DNA of 64,000 nt, from NCBI RefSeq assembly GCF_011762485.1, contig NZ_JAAKGI010000003.1, forward strand, positions 124,001 to 188,000, written 5' to 3'. The translations under genes were made by a program, and so were the position numbers. Shown in pieces: positions 51,867-60,919 of this stretch. Numbering within the stretch: position 1 is the first letter of the stretch; each line of letters begins with the position of its first letter. This stretch comes from Yeosuana marina (GTDB taxonomy: Bacteria > Bacteroidota > Bacteroidia > Flavobacteriales > Flavobacteriaceae). The notes beneath the pieces are model-generated. The model saw nothing but the letters and a program-made list of their open reading frames with translations. It searched no databases and was not told where the DNA came from.

Positions 51867-53942
51867 TTACCAAATTTTAACGCGTTTACTCGGTTCTAAA
51901 TACATGCTATCTGTTTCTTTAATATTAAAAGCTTTATAAAAAGCATCAACATTTTTTAACGGTTGTAAAGCCCGATACATATTAGGCGAATGTGGATCTG
52001 TCTTAATTTGGTTTTTAAGAGCTTCATCTCTTGATAGAGTTCTCCATACGGTAGCATATGATAAGAAAAAACGTTGTTCGGCCGTAAAACCATCAATATC
52101 TTCTGGCCTGCTATTTTGCTCAAAACTTAATTGCAAGGCATCGTAAGCAGCGTTTATACCGCCAAGATCTCCAATGTTTTCACCCAAAGTAAATTTTCCA
52201 TTAATATTCGTTTCAGGAAGCACTTCTATTTGGTCATATTGATCTGCTAGTTTAGCTCCTAAAGCTTCAAACTGTTTTAGGTCATCATCAGTCCACCAAT
52301 TGTTAAGGTTTCCATCTTTATCAAAACGAGCTCCAGAATCATCAAAACTATGCGATATTTCATGACCGATAATAGCTCCTATTGCCCCATAATTTACAGC
52401 GTCATCTGCATTGTAATTATAAAAAGGAGGTTGTAAAATGGCCGCAGGGAATACAATTTCGTTAAAGGAAGGGTTATAATAAGCATTTACCACTTGTGGA
52501 GCCATAAACCACTGTGTTTTATCAACTGGATTTCCTAAATCAGCCAAATCTTTATTAAAATTCCACTTTCTAGCATTGTACATGTTTTGCAGATATGTAC
52601 CTCCGTCTTCAACGCTTTTAATCTCTAATTTAGAATAATCTTTCCACTGGTCTGGGTATGCAATTTTAATTGAAGTTGCCTGTAACTTTTCAATGGCTTT
52701 TTTCTTTGTCTCTTCGCTCATCCAATCTAAAGCATTTATTCTATGCTCATAGGCTAATATAACATTATGTATCATTTGTTTTGCCTTAGCTTTAGCTTCA
52801 GGTGGAAATTTTTTGTCGACATATAATTTACCTAGAGCTTCACCAATTGTTCCGTTTAAAGTACTTAAGGCTCGTTCTTCTCGTGGTCGTTGTTTTTTTG
52901 CTCCTCTTAAATCTCTGCTGTAAAATTCCCAATTTGCTTGATCAATTTCTGTAGATAATAATCCGGCAGAACGATCTATTAACGACCATCTTAAATATTG
53001 TTTCCAATCATTTAAATTATTCTCAGATAAAATGGTGTTTAAGGCTTTAAAATATCCAGGATCAGAAACGATTACAGTATCTAATTGCTTAACACCAATT
53101 CCTTTAAAATAATTGTTCCAGTTAATTTCTGGTACTAACTTACTCAAATCACTCATTGATTTTGGATTATAACGCTTACGAGCATCTCTTCTATCTTCTT
53201 TGGTCATTCTAGGTTCAGCCATTCTTGTTTCAAATGTTAAAACTGTTTCAGCATTGACTTTGGCTTCTTCTTCTGAATCCCCAATATATTGCAGCATTCT
53301 TACAATATGCTGTTTATATTTTTCTCTTTTTTCTTTCGTATCATCATCTTGGTCTACATAATAATCTCTGCTTAATCCTAATTGACCACCTCCTAAATAG
53401 CCGGCATTCATATTACTATTTTTTGGATGAGAGCTCACTCCAAAGCCGAAAAATCCAGCACCACCTGTTGGCTCCATTTCAATTAAAAAGGTTTGTAAGT
53501 CATTAATATCTTTAATAGCATTTATTTTAGCTAAATATGGCTTTAAAGGGTCTACCCCTTGTTTATTTCTGCTTACAGTATCCATGATGGTTTGAAATAG
53601 ATTTACCGCTTTTTCCTGGTCTGAACCTGGCATTACTTCAATCTTTTCAAGATCTTTATTGTCTGACATGGCTGATTTTAAAATAGCAAGGGCATCATCA
53701 TTTGTTTTTTTAAACACTTCGTAAGCACTTCCCCAAAATGAATATTCGTCTGGAATTTTATTGGTGTCTAACCATTTGCCATTAACATACCTATAAAAAT
53801 CATCTCCTGGTTTTACAGACGTATCCATGTTGTCTAAATTAAGAGCAGGTACTTTTTGAATATCTGCAATTTCTTTTTTTGAATCGTTTTTACAAGCTAA
53901 TAAACTTGTAATTGCGATAAGTGTAAGCATGAGTTTTTTCAT
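51867..53942 (-). CDS. M13 family metallopeptidase (neprilysin-like), lipoprotein
   Basis: 691 residues. The lipoprotein signal MKKLMLTLIAITSLLAC has its lipid-carrying Cys at 17. N-terminal M13 helical domain (PGDDFYRYVNGKWL), then the catalytic domain with NAYYNPSFNEIVFPA, the zinc motif HEISH (His527, Glu528, His531) and the third-ligand motif GENIGDLGG (Glu588, Asp592). Ends ...LEPSKRVKIW, with the C-terminal Trp usual in the family. A surface or periplasmic peptidase for short peptides; stand-alone. Confidence 0.94.
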   Translation of the reverse strand: MKKLMLTLIAITSLLACKNDSKKEIADIQKVPALNLDNMDTSVKPGDDFYRYVNGKWLDTNKIPDEYSFWGSAYEVFKKTNDDALAILKSAMSDNKDLEKIEVMPGSDQEKAVNLFQTIMDTVSRNKQGVDPLKPYLAKINAIKDINDLQTFLIEMEPTGGAGFFGFGVSSHPKNSNMNAGYLGGGQLGLSRDYYVDQDDDTKEKREKYKQHIVRMLQYIGDSEEEAKVNAETVLTFETRMAEPRMTKEDRRDARKRYNPKSMSDLSKLVPEINWNNYFKGIGVKQLDTVIVSDPGYFKALNTILSENNLNDWKQYLRWSLIDRSAGLLSTEIDQANWEFYSRDLRGAKKQRPREERALSTLNGTIGEALGKLYVDKKFPPEAKAKAKQMIHNVILAYEHRINALDWMSEETKKKAIEKLQATSIKIAYPDQWKDYSKLEIKSVEDGGTYLQNMYNARKWNFNKDLADLGNPVDKTQWFMAPQVVNAYYNPSFNEIVFPAAILQPPFYNYNADDAVNYGAIGAIIGHEISHSFDDSGARFDKDGNLNNWWTDDDLKQFEALGAKLADQYDQIEVLPETNINGKFTLGENIGDLGGINAAYDALQLSFEQNSRPEDIDGFTAEQRFFLSYATVWRTLSRDEALKNQIKTDPHSPNMYRALQPLKNVDAFYKAFNIKETDSMYLEPSKRVKIW

Positions 53943-54040
53943 ATTATAAAAAATTAAGTTTGGGATGGTTTGCAGTAATGTATAGTGTAGTATTAAATTT
54001 TTAAAGCTAGTAGAAATAGTTTTATTTTTTTTTATGTAAG

Positions 54041-54562
54041 TTAAGGCTTTTCAATATATTGAGAATCCTTTTCTAATTTTTTATTCATTTGTAGATTTAA
54101 ATTTGAAATTGATTGCAAAAATTCTTTGATTGTTGACCCTAATTCTTGTTTCGTTGTTGTTTGTAAGTTAGTTACACTTTCTAATTTATAAAGTTTAGTT
54201 TCAAATGCCGTTATTCTTGCCATTACAGAAGGTGTGTTAAGAGTATCGGGTATGGTTTTTTTAAACTCCTTTAAAAAAGTTTTTATAGCTTTATTATTAT
54301 CCATAAAATAAGACAAATCTCCTTTTTTTACATTCTGAACAATCTCTTTAAGATCGTTGTATTTAATCCAGTCCTCAATAGCTTTTTTTGTTTTAGAATC
54401 GAGAGTGTATTCTACATATTTAAGGTTTGATATATCCTTTTCTGAAAAACTTTTACTCACTGGTTGTTGAAACGTTTTCTCTGTAGTCGTGTCTTTTTGA
54501 GTTTTGTTACATGAAAAACAAAACATGCTAACACAGAAAGTAACGATAATATATTTTTTCAT
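54041..54562 (-). CDS. Lipoprotein of unknown function
   Basis: 173 residues. Signal MKKYIIVTFCVSMFCFSC with the lipobox Cys at 18 (next residues NKTQKD would favour an outer-membrane destination). The mature part is mostly helical and polar, with ISNLKYVEYTLDSKTKKAIEDW and IKEFLQSISNLNLQMNKKLE, suggesting a helical bundle or coiled coil. No family recognised. It lies 98 bases upstream of the M13 peptidase gene in the same direction, possibly co-transcribed. Confidence 0.7.
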   Translation of the reverse strand: MKKYIIVTFCVSMFCFSCNKTQKDTTTEKTFQQPVSKSFSEKDISNLKYVEYTLDSKTKKAIEDWIKYNDLKEIVQNVKKGDLSYFMDNNKAIKTFLKEFKKTIPDTLNTPSVMARITAFETKLYKLESVTNLQTTTKQELGSTIKEFLQSISNLNLQMNKKLEKDSQYIEKP

Positions 54563-54712
54563 TTTTTAAATTTTAAGGCTTTTACAAATATATATGAATG
54601 TGTTATTTAATTTTAAATTATACTCAAAAGGTTTTTAATATTTTGCTTTAAAATAAAGTATCATCAATAAAATCTTATTATTTTTGACATATTCTTATAA
54701 AATGTTATTTAA

Positions 54713-55669
54713 ATGAATCCCAAAATATTAATTATTGGAGCTTGTGGTCAAATAGGCTCAGAACTAACATACAAATTAAGGTCGCTATATGGCGACAAAA
54801 ATGTGATAGCTAGTGATATAAGTTATACTAATTTAGATATTGTTAATTCGGGGATTTTTGAAATTGTTGATGCCCAAGATTACGAGTCCGTTAAGGTTTG
54901 TGTTGAGAAGTATCGTATAGATACGGTGTACTTAATGGCAGCGATGTTAAGTGCTACAGGAGAAAAATACCCTATGCAAGCTTGGGATTTAAATATGAAT
55001 TCGCTTTTTCACGTTTTAAATCTGGCAAAAGCAAAATTTATAAAAAAGGTGTTTTGGCCATCAAGTATTGCCATCTTTGGTTCGACAACTCCCAAAGATA
55101 ATACACCTCAATATACCATTGTAGAGCCATCGACTGTTTATGGAATAACTAAACAAACAGGAGAAAGATGGTGTGAGTATTATCACAAAAAATATGCGGT
55201 TGATGTACGCAGTTTGCGCTATCCAGGAATTATAAGTTGGAAAACATTACCAGGCGGTGGAACAACCGATTATGCAGTCGATATTTATCATAAAGCAGTG
55301 ACCGAAAAAAAATATGAATGTTTTTTAAAGGAAGACACCGAATTGCCAATGATGTTTATGGATGATGCTATAAAAGCAACAGTAGACATTATGTCTTCTG
55401 ATAAAGCTGATATTAAAATAAGATCTTCATATAACCTGTCGGCAATAAGTTTCACACCTAAAGACGTTGCCCAATCCATTAAGGCATTTATTCCAGATTT
55501 TGAAATAACCTATAAACCAGATTCTAGGCAAGAAATTGCAGACAGTTGGCCAAAAAGTATTGATGATTCTCAGGCCAGACAAGATTGGAATTGGAAACAC
55601 AAGTTTTCTCTTGAAGATATTACTAAAGAGATGCTTATGCAATTGAACGAAAAATACAAGGAGTCTTAA
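54713..55669 (+). CDS. SDR-type L-threonine 3-dehydrogenase
   Basis: 318 residues; NAD-dependent oxidation of threonine to 2-amino-3-ketobutyrate. Extended-SDR Rossmann motif ILIIGACGQIGSELTYKL (G-x2-G-x2-G), then VYLMAAMLSATGEKYP, WPSSIAIFGSTTPKDNTPQ and the catalytic YGITK (Tyr-x-x-x-Lys). The segment RYPGIISWKTLPGGGTTDYA is diagnostic for this threonine-dehydrogenase branch rather than for sugar epimerases. Stand-alone. Confidence 0.9.
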   Translation: MNPKILIIGACGQIGSELTYKLRSLYGDKNVIASDISYTNLDIVNSGIFEIVDAQDYESVKVCVEKYRIDTVYLMAAMLSATGEKYPMQAWDLNMNSLFHVLNLAKAKFIKKVFWPSSIAIFGSTTPKDNTPQYTIVEPSTVYGITKQTGERWCEYYHKKYAVDVRSLRYPGIISWKTLPGGGTTDYAVDIYHKAVTEKKYECFLKEDTELPMMFMDDAIKATVDIMSSDKADIKIRSSYNLSAISFTPKDVAQSIKAFIPDFEITYKPDSRQEIADSWPKSIDDSQARQDWNWKHKFSLEDITKEMLMQLNEKYKES

Positions 55670-55719
55670 TTGAAAGTCCTCAATAATTGTATATTTGAGT
55701 TTCCAAATATCCTGATAAT

Positions 55720-56307
55720 ATGCTTGAAAATTTTTGGTTCAATGTACAGTATGGAATTAACCATGTACTTGACATTAATGCCTACGACCATGTCTTATTT
55801 CTTATTGTTCTAACCATTCCTTATGTATTTAAAGATTGGAAACGAGTTTTTTTATTGGTGTCTACATTTACTATTGGGCATACATTATCACTTGTTTTAG
55901 CGGCTTATCATATCGTAAGCGTCAATGGAGCTTTAATAGAGTTTTTAATACCTGTTACTATTTTAATCATTGCAGTTTTTAATGTCTTTACGGCTGGAAG
56001 AGGACCTCAAAAAGGAAAAGTGGGTGTTTTGTTTTTTTCAACCTTGTTTTTTGGTTTAATCCATGGTTTAGGGTTTGCTCGAGAATTTCAAATGCTAGCT
56101 GGAAAAACAGACAGTAAGTTAGCGTTACTAGTAGAGTTTGCTCTTGGTATTGAAATTTCTCAAGTTATCATTGTATTCTGTGTGCTATTCTTAGGATATT
56201 TAATGCAAACGCTTTTTAGGTTTTCAAAACGCGATTGGATGATGGTTGTTTCGGCCATAGTAGTGGGGCTTGTTATCCCAATGATTATTCACAGGTGGAT
56301 TTTCTAG
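55720..56307 (+). CDS. HupE/UreJ-like membrane protein
   Basis: 195 residues with about six membrane segments; HVLDINAYDHVLFLIVLTIPY at the start and FGLIHGLGFAREFQML in the second half carry histidines typical of the HupE/UreJ_2 family. Family members are linked to nickel or other metal handling for hydrogenase and urease, but neither enzyme is in this window, so the substrate is uncertain. It begins 50 bases after the threonine dehydrogenase gene. Confidence 0.82.
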   Translation: MLENFWFNVQYGINHVLDINAYDHVLFLIVLTIPYVFKDWKRVFLLVSTFTIGHTLSLVLAAYHIVSVNGALIEFLIPVTILIIAVFNVFTAGRGPQKGKVGVLFFSTLFFGLIHGLGFAREFQMLAGKTDSKLALLVEFALGIEISQVIIVFCVLFLGYLMQTLFRFSKRDWMMVVSAIVVGLVIPMIIHRWIF

Positions 56308-56515
56308 CTTAAAAAACCTAGAAGTCTAATCTCTTTTTGTTAAATATTCATAAAACTTTAACGAATTGGCGTTGTAATTGAAATTCCAACCAATTATCTT
56401 CGTTATATAATTTTACTTTAAACCAATAAGCATTTATAAACGCTCTTTTTATAGCTGTTGCTTTATTATAATCAAGTAATTAGAAGAGGAAATACAATTA
56501 GTAATTACGATATTC

Positions 56516-56947
56516 ATGTCAAAAGATAAACAACTTAAATACGATAAGGCCTACTTAAGAATTGCAAATGAATGGGGTAAATTATCGTACTGTAAGCGCA
56601 AACAAGTTGGAGCTTTAATTGTAAAAGATAAAATGATTATTTCTGATGGTTATAATGGAACACCATCTGGATTTGAAAACTTTTGTGAAGATGAAGATGG
56701 CTATACCAAATGGTATGTGTTGCATGCTGAGGCAAATGCTATTTTAAAAGTAGCCAGCTCTACGCAATCTTGTAAAGGAGCTACCTTGTATATTACCATG
56801 TCGCCATGTAAAGAATGCAGTAAATTAATTCATCAAGCAGGAATTATTAGAGTGGTTTACAAAGTAGCTTATAAGGACGATTCCGGATTACAATTTTTAA
56901 AGAAAGCTGGCATAGAACTCACATTAATTGAAGATATAGACGCATAA
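56516..56947 (+). CDS. Deoxycytidylate deaminase, ComEB-like
   Basis: 143 residues; deaminates dCMP to dUMP for thymidylate synthesis. Zinc-site motifs are HAEANAIL and MSPCKECSKLI (His, Cys, Cys, with catalytic Glu). The N-terminus YDKAYLRIANEWGKLSYCKRKQ is characteristic of the dCMP-deaminase branch. Its TAA overlaps the ATG of the following protease as TAATG, an unusual partner for a nucleotide enzyme but clearly coupled. Confidence 0.92.
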   Translation: MSKDKQLKYDKAYLRIANEWGKLSYCKRKQVGALIVKDKMIISDGYNGTPSGFENFCEDEDGYTKWYVLHAEANAILKVASSTQSCKGATLYITMSPCKECSKLIHQAGIIRVVYKVAYKDDSGLQFLKKAGIELTLIEDIDA

Positions 56948-58536
56948 TGCATATTCAAAAAAAATATTTACCATTACTATTAGGCATCGCTATTGCCTTT
57001 GGTATTTTTATTGGTGGAAAGTTAAATTTTTCCGATTCTCCAGACAGGTTATTTTCTTCTAATAGTAAAAAAGATAAACTTAACAGACTTATTGATTATA
57101 TAGATTATGACTATGTTGACGATGTTAATACAGACAGCATTGTAGATGTTACGGTTAATGGCATTTTAGAAAATCTAGACCCACATTCGGTGTACATCCC
57201 AAAAGAAGATATGCAGCGCGTTACTGAAAATATGAAAGGTGATTTTGTAGGTATTGGTGTTAGCTTTTATACCTATAAAGATACCATTGCTGTAATTAGA
57301 TCTGTGGAAGGAGGTCCAAGTGATAAGGCTGGCATTAAAGGTGGTGATAGAATCATTATGGCAAATGGCGATTCACTTTCTGGAAAATTTTTGAAAGATG
57401 ATCAAATAGTAGACAAATTAAAAGGACCTATTAATTCAAAGGTAGATTTAAAAATTTACAGAAAAGGTGAGCCAAAGCTGTTAGACTTTAAAGTAAAACG
57501 ATCCAATATTCCTATTAAAAGTGTTGATGCATCCTACATGCTTACAAAAGATTTAGGATATATTAAAATCAACCGTTTTGCGGAGACTACCTATAAAGAA
57601 TTTGAAAAAGGAATTCGTAAACTTGAGGACTTAGGCGCCACAAAAATGGTACTTGATTTAAGAGATAATCCCGGAGGTTTTTTGGGTATTGCCGAAAAAG
57701 TTGCAGATGAATTTCTAGAAGATGGGAAGCTTATTTTGTTTACTAAAAATAAAAGTGGTGCTATTGAAAAAAGTATCGCAACAGATAAAGGAGACTTTGA
57801 AAAAGGTGACGTATATGTGCTTGTTAATGAAAATTCGGCGTCTGCCAGTGAAATTGTAGCAGGAGCGCTTCAAGATAATGATAGAGGAACCATTGTAGGA
57901 AGGCGTACTTATGGTAAAGGACTTGTGCAACGCGAAATGGACTTGGGTGATGGCAGCGCCATACGCTTAACTGTATCTCGTTATTATACACCTACAGGAC
58001 GATCTATTCAGAAACCATACGATCACGGTATTCAAGATTATTATGATGATTATTATAATAGATTGGAAAGCGGAGAGTTAGTTGATTCTGCTAAAATTCA
58101 AGTGGCAGATTCTTTAAAATTCACAACACCAAAAGGAAAAATAGTCTACGGTGGCGGTGGTATTATTCCTGATGTTTTTGTGCCTATTGATACTGGTATG
58201 CAAAATGAAACCTTATCATATTTGTTAAGAAAAGGATTTATAGGCTATTTTGTTTTCGAAATGTTAGACAAAGATAGAAGTGCATACAAGGATATGACTA
58301 AACAAGATTTTATAGATAATTTTGAAATTGGTGAAGATATGATCTTTGCTTTTCAAGATTACTTAAATGCAAGGTTAGATTCTAAAATCACTTTTGTAGC
58401 GTATCACGATGAGGTTAAACAATATTTAAAAGCGACTTTAGGAGATCAGCTTTATGGAGATGGGACTTTTGAAGAAGTTTTTAATAAAGGTGATATGATG
58501 ATTGATGAGGTTCTTAAATTGAGCAAGGAAAATTAA
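56947..58536 (+). CDS. C-terminal processing peptidase, S41 family (CtpA/Prc-like)
   Basis: 529 residues. N-terminal signal anchor (LPLLLGIAIAFGIFIGGKL), a PDZ domain at about 90-180 (GIGVSFYTYKDTIAVIRSVEGG), then the S41 catalytic core with LDLRDNPGGFLGIA, NENSASASEIVAGAL (nucleophile Ser) and RTYGKGLVQ (general-base Lys). About 130 residues of a C-terminal extension follow. Acts in the periplasm, cleaving proteins from their C-termini. Coupled to the dCMP deaminase gene; its stop shares TTAA with the opposing oxidoreductase gene. Confidence 0.93.
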   Translation: MHIQKKYLPLLLGIAIAFGIFIGGKLNFSDSPDRLFSSNSKKDKLNRLIDYIDYDYVDDVNTDSIVDVTVNGILENLDPHSVYIPKEDMQRVTENMKGDFVGIGVSFYTYKDTIAVIRSVEGGPSDKAGIKGGDRIIMANGDSLSGKFLKDDQIVDKLKGPINSKVDLKIYRKGEPKLLDFKVKRSNIPIKSVDASYMLTKDLGYIKINRFAETTYKEFEKGIRKLEDLGATKMVLDLRDNPGGFLGIAEKVADEFLEDGKLILFTKNKSGAIEKSIATDKGDFEKGDVYVLVNENSASASEIVAGALQDNDRGTIVGRRTYGKGLVQREMDLGDGSAIRLTVSRYYTPTGRSIQKPYDHGIQDYYDDYYNRLESGELVDSAKIQVADSLKFTTPKGKIVYGGGGIIPDVFVPIDTGMQNETLSYLLRKGFIGYFVFEMLDKDRSAYKDMTKQDFIDNFEIGEDMIFAFQDYLNARLDSKITFVAYHDEVKQYLKATLGDQLYGDGTFEEVFNKGDMMIDEVLKLSKEN

Positions 58537-59141
58537 ACTTCAACCTTATCATGCACTTTGGTATGCTTACCATCGTTCCAAAGCGTTAAAATATCGGTAG
58601 CAACTTGAGCACCACTTCCTGAGGCAATAGCAAATTGGCTTCGCCACCCAGCTAAAGTTCCAGCTGCATACAGGCCTTTTTCTATAAGATGATCTTTGTT
58701 TTTTAACCAGATACGATTTTTTTCTTTTGCTGCTCTTGGGTGTGGTTCAATGTAAGATTCAAGCCCATCGATGGTTATTAAATTGGTGTAGCCAACAGCA
58801 ATAACCACTAGTTTTGCTTGATATGAATTTTTATTGGTTACAACCTCAAATCCATATTCAGTACGGATAATTTCCTTGGCTTTTTCGGTATCAATCTGTT
58901 CAACATGCGGATAAAGAGATGATAATTGGGTTTTGCCATCATTTAAAATAGATGCACCTGTAGTTCCCGGTGTCAACCCCAAAACATTATTAAATAAAGC
59001 ATTTTGTAAATCTGATGTTTTTTGATGGGTGATGACCCCAATACGTTTGTCTTTAGCGTACAAGGTCTTTTTTGCAGAGCCTAGCACCAAAGCACAAGAT
59101 AGTCCAGCAGCTCCACCTCCAACAATTAATACATCAAACAT
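58533..59141 (-). CDS. NAD(P)/FAD-dependent oxidoreductase, short thioredoxin-reductase-like form
   Basis: 202 residues. FAD motif VLIVGGGAAGLSCALVLG at the start and a late YAAGTLAGWRSQFAIASGSG, which together give the FAD domain of thioredoxin-reductase-like enzymes. It is shorter than the ~310 residues of the complete family: the NADPH domain is largely missing and there is no CxxC redox motif. It may be a stand-alone FAD protein that uses another electron partner. First codon overlaps the stop of the small membrane protein gene (TAATG). Confidence 0.83.
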   Translation of the reverse strand: MFDVLIVGGGAAGLSCALVLGSAKKTLYAKDKRIGVITHQKTSDLQNALFNNVLGLTPGTTGASILNDGKTQLSSLYPHVEQIDTEKAKEIIRTEYGFEVVTNKNSYQAKLVVIAVGYTNLITIDGLESYIEPHPRAAKEKNRIWLKNKDHLIEKGLYAAGTLAGWRSQFAIASGSGAQVATDILTLWNDGKHTKVHDKVEV

Positions 59142-59344
59142 TAACTTTTATTTTTTACTTTTTGTTCTATACGTTTTGAAATTCTAAGAATTTGTAAAAG
59201 AATTAAAGCACAAAGTGCTGCTAACATGGTTATTAATGCTATAACACTCTCTCCTTCAAATGGAGCATTCATGTTAATTTTTGTTACGTTGAAAACAATA
59301 AGTGCAATAGCAATAATACTTAGTATGATAGTTACAATTTTCAT
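59141..59344 (-). CDS. Small two-span membrane protein, 67 residues
   Basis: Two hydrophobic segments (IVTIILSIIAIALIVFNVT and ESVIALITMLAALCALILLQ) separated by a short polar loop, with a basic C-terminus (RISKRIEQKVKNKS). It lies two bases after the MarC gene and overlaps the oxidoreductase start by one base, so the order marC - this gene - oxidoreductase is one operon. No family recognised. Confidence 0.68.
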   Translation of the reverse strand: MKIVTIILSIIAIALIVFNVTKINMNAPFEGESVIALITMLAALCALILLQILRISKRIEQKVKNKS

Positions 59345-59346
59345 AA

Positions 59347-59928
59347 TTAAATAAATAATATTTTAATGTTGTGCGCAAAAAGTTTAACAGCAATAGCCAG
59401 TAAAATAACGCCAAAAACTTTACGTATGATATTAATGCCGTTTTGTCCTATAAGACGTTCAATTTTTGCTGATGTTTTTAAAACTATAAAAATAACAATA
59501 ACATTTAAGATAATGGCAATAATGATATTTTTCAGATCATATTCCGCACGTAAAGACAATATAGTGGTTAAACTTCCGGGGCCAGCAATTAAAGGAAAAG
59601 CTAATGGAAATACAGAAGCAGTTATAGGGCTTGTCTCTTCTTGTTTATAAAGTGTGATGCCCAAAATCATTTCTAAAGCTATAAAAAATAATATAAACGA
59701 GCCGGCAACAGCAAAAGAGCTGACGTCAATACCAATAAGATTCAAGATACTTTTTCCTAGAAATAGAAATATAATCATAATAACTCCTGCTATTATAGAT
59801 GCTTTTTCACTTTGAATATGACCTACTTTTTTCCTTAAATCAATTATAATAGGAATACTACCAACAATGTCTATTACGGCAAATAAAACCATAAAAACAG
59901 TAAAAATTTCTTTAAAATTAAGTTGCAT
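59347..59928 (-). CDS. MarC family membrane protein
   Basis: 193 residues, six predicted membrane segments, with VIDIVGSIPIIIDLRKK at the first loop and the conserved FPLAFPLIAGPGSLTTIL in the middle, plus GQNGINIIRKVFGVILLAIA near the end. MarC proteins were once tied to antibiotic resistance, which is not supported; transport function remains unproven. First gene of the MarC - small protein - oxidoreductase operon. Confidence 0.92.
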   Translation of the reverse strand: MQLNFKEIFTVFMVLFAVIDIVGSIPIIIDLRKKVGHIQSEKASIIAGVIMIIFLFLGKSILNLIGIDVSSFAVAGSFILFFIALEMILGITLYKQEETSPITASVFPLAFPLIAGPGSLTTILSLRAEYDLKNIIIAIILNVIVIFIVLKTSAKIERLIGQNGINIIRKVFGVILLAIAVKLFAHNIKILFI

Positions 59929-60037
59929 TTTTAAGCGTGTTTAAATTTTTTGCAAAAGTATAGTATTAATACTGATATATTAGTCTAAATAATATGAAAG
60001 TTTGGTTATTTTTGAAGACTTAAAACAGATTGCTTTT

Positions 60038-60604
60038 ATGTTCCAAATTGGGAAAACCATTGTGTCAGAAGATATTATTCAAAAGGATTTTTTATGCAAC
60101 CTTTCTGCCTGTAAAGGAGCTTGCTGTATAGACGGCGAAGCAGGAGCGCCATTGGATAAAGAAGAAACAAAAATTATGGAGGATATTTATCCAAAAGTAA
60201 AACCGTTTTTGCGAAAAGCAGGTATTAAAGCTATTGAAGCTCAAGGAACGTTTATAACTACAGAGCTTGGAGATTTTGAAACCCCATTAATAAATGGTGC
60301 AGATTGTGCCTATGTGATTTTCGATAACAAGGGAACGGCGCTTTGTGCTATTGAAGAAGCTTATAATCAAGGAGAAATTTCTTGGAAGAAGCCAGTCTCT
60401 TGTCATCTATATCCTGTAAGAGTAAGAGAGTATACAGAGTTTTCTGGAGTAAACTATGAGAAATGGGATATTTGCGATGACGCCTGCACACTAGGTAAAG
60501 AATTACAAGTACCCATTTATAAGTTTGTAAAGGAAGCACTCATCAGAAAATTTGGCGAAGATTGGTATGCCGAGCTAGAAAAGGTAGCTGATACTTTTAA
60601 ATAA
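60038..60604 (+). CDS. DUF3109 family cysteine-rich protein
   Basis: 188 residues starting MFQIGKTIVSEDIIQKDF. The frame is open to 60002, but family similarity begins at the ATG at 60038. Cysteine-rich clusters CNLSACKGACC, CAYVIFDN...CAIEEA, SCHLYPVR and CDDAC are consistent with metal or Fe-S binding in the CxxxCxxC zinc/iron-type protein group. No signal peptide. Function unknown. Well conserved in Bacteroidota. Confidence 0.85.
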   Translation: MFQIGKTIVSEDIIQKDFLCNLSACKGACCIDGEAGAPLDKEETKIMEDIYPKVKPFLRKAGIKAIEAQGTFITTELGDFETPLINGADCAYVIFDNKGTALCAIEEAYNQGEISWKKPVSCHLYPVRVREYTEFSGVNYEKWDICDDACTLGKELQVPIYKFVKEALIRKFGEDWYAELEKVADTFK

Positions 60605-60919
60605 ATTTTCCTCAAAACAAATCCTCTATTTCTTTTTAAAAAGTAGTTGCAAAAAAGTATTTTTTTGTCAGATTACACAAAACTAGGAATCCTTATTCTA
60701 TAGGGCTTAAGCTATTTTTATACTTTGTAATATACTGATAATCAATAATTTGTATTTAATAAAAAAATTGACGGTTAAATCTTATAAATGTTAAGATTTG
60801 TTAAAAACTTGTTGACAATGTTTATAACTATACCTTTCATTTTCGAGGTCTTTTTTGAATCTTTGTTAATCCCAAATCGAAGCAAATTTTCGTTTAACTT
60901 TTAAAAAATCATCAAAATA
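60605..60919. other. Intergenic region upstream of nrdB
   Basis: 315 AT-rich bases. Apart from the promoter-like sequence at 60809-60838, I see no gene, RNA or strong repeat. A leader of about 75 bases would remain between the promoter and nrdB. Confidence 0.5.
60809..60838 (+). promoter_or_regulatory. Candidate promoter of nrdBA
   Basis: TTG (60809-60811), 19 bases, TACCTTTC (60831-60838): the flavobacterial TTG-N19-TAnnTTTG pattern with one mismatch in the last base. It precedes the nrdB ATG by about 80 bases. Confidence 0.5.

Noticed and set aside
60605..60919. Possible riboswitch or NrdR boxes upstream of nrdB
   Set aside because: I could not find the paired NrdR-box pattern or a recognisable aptamer; only a promoter-like sequence is supportable.
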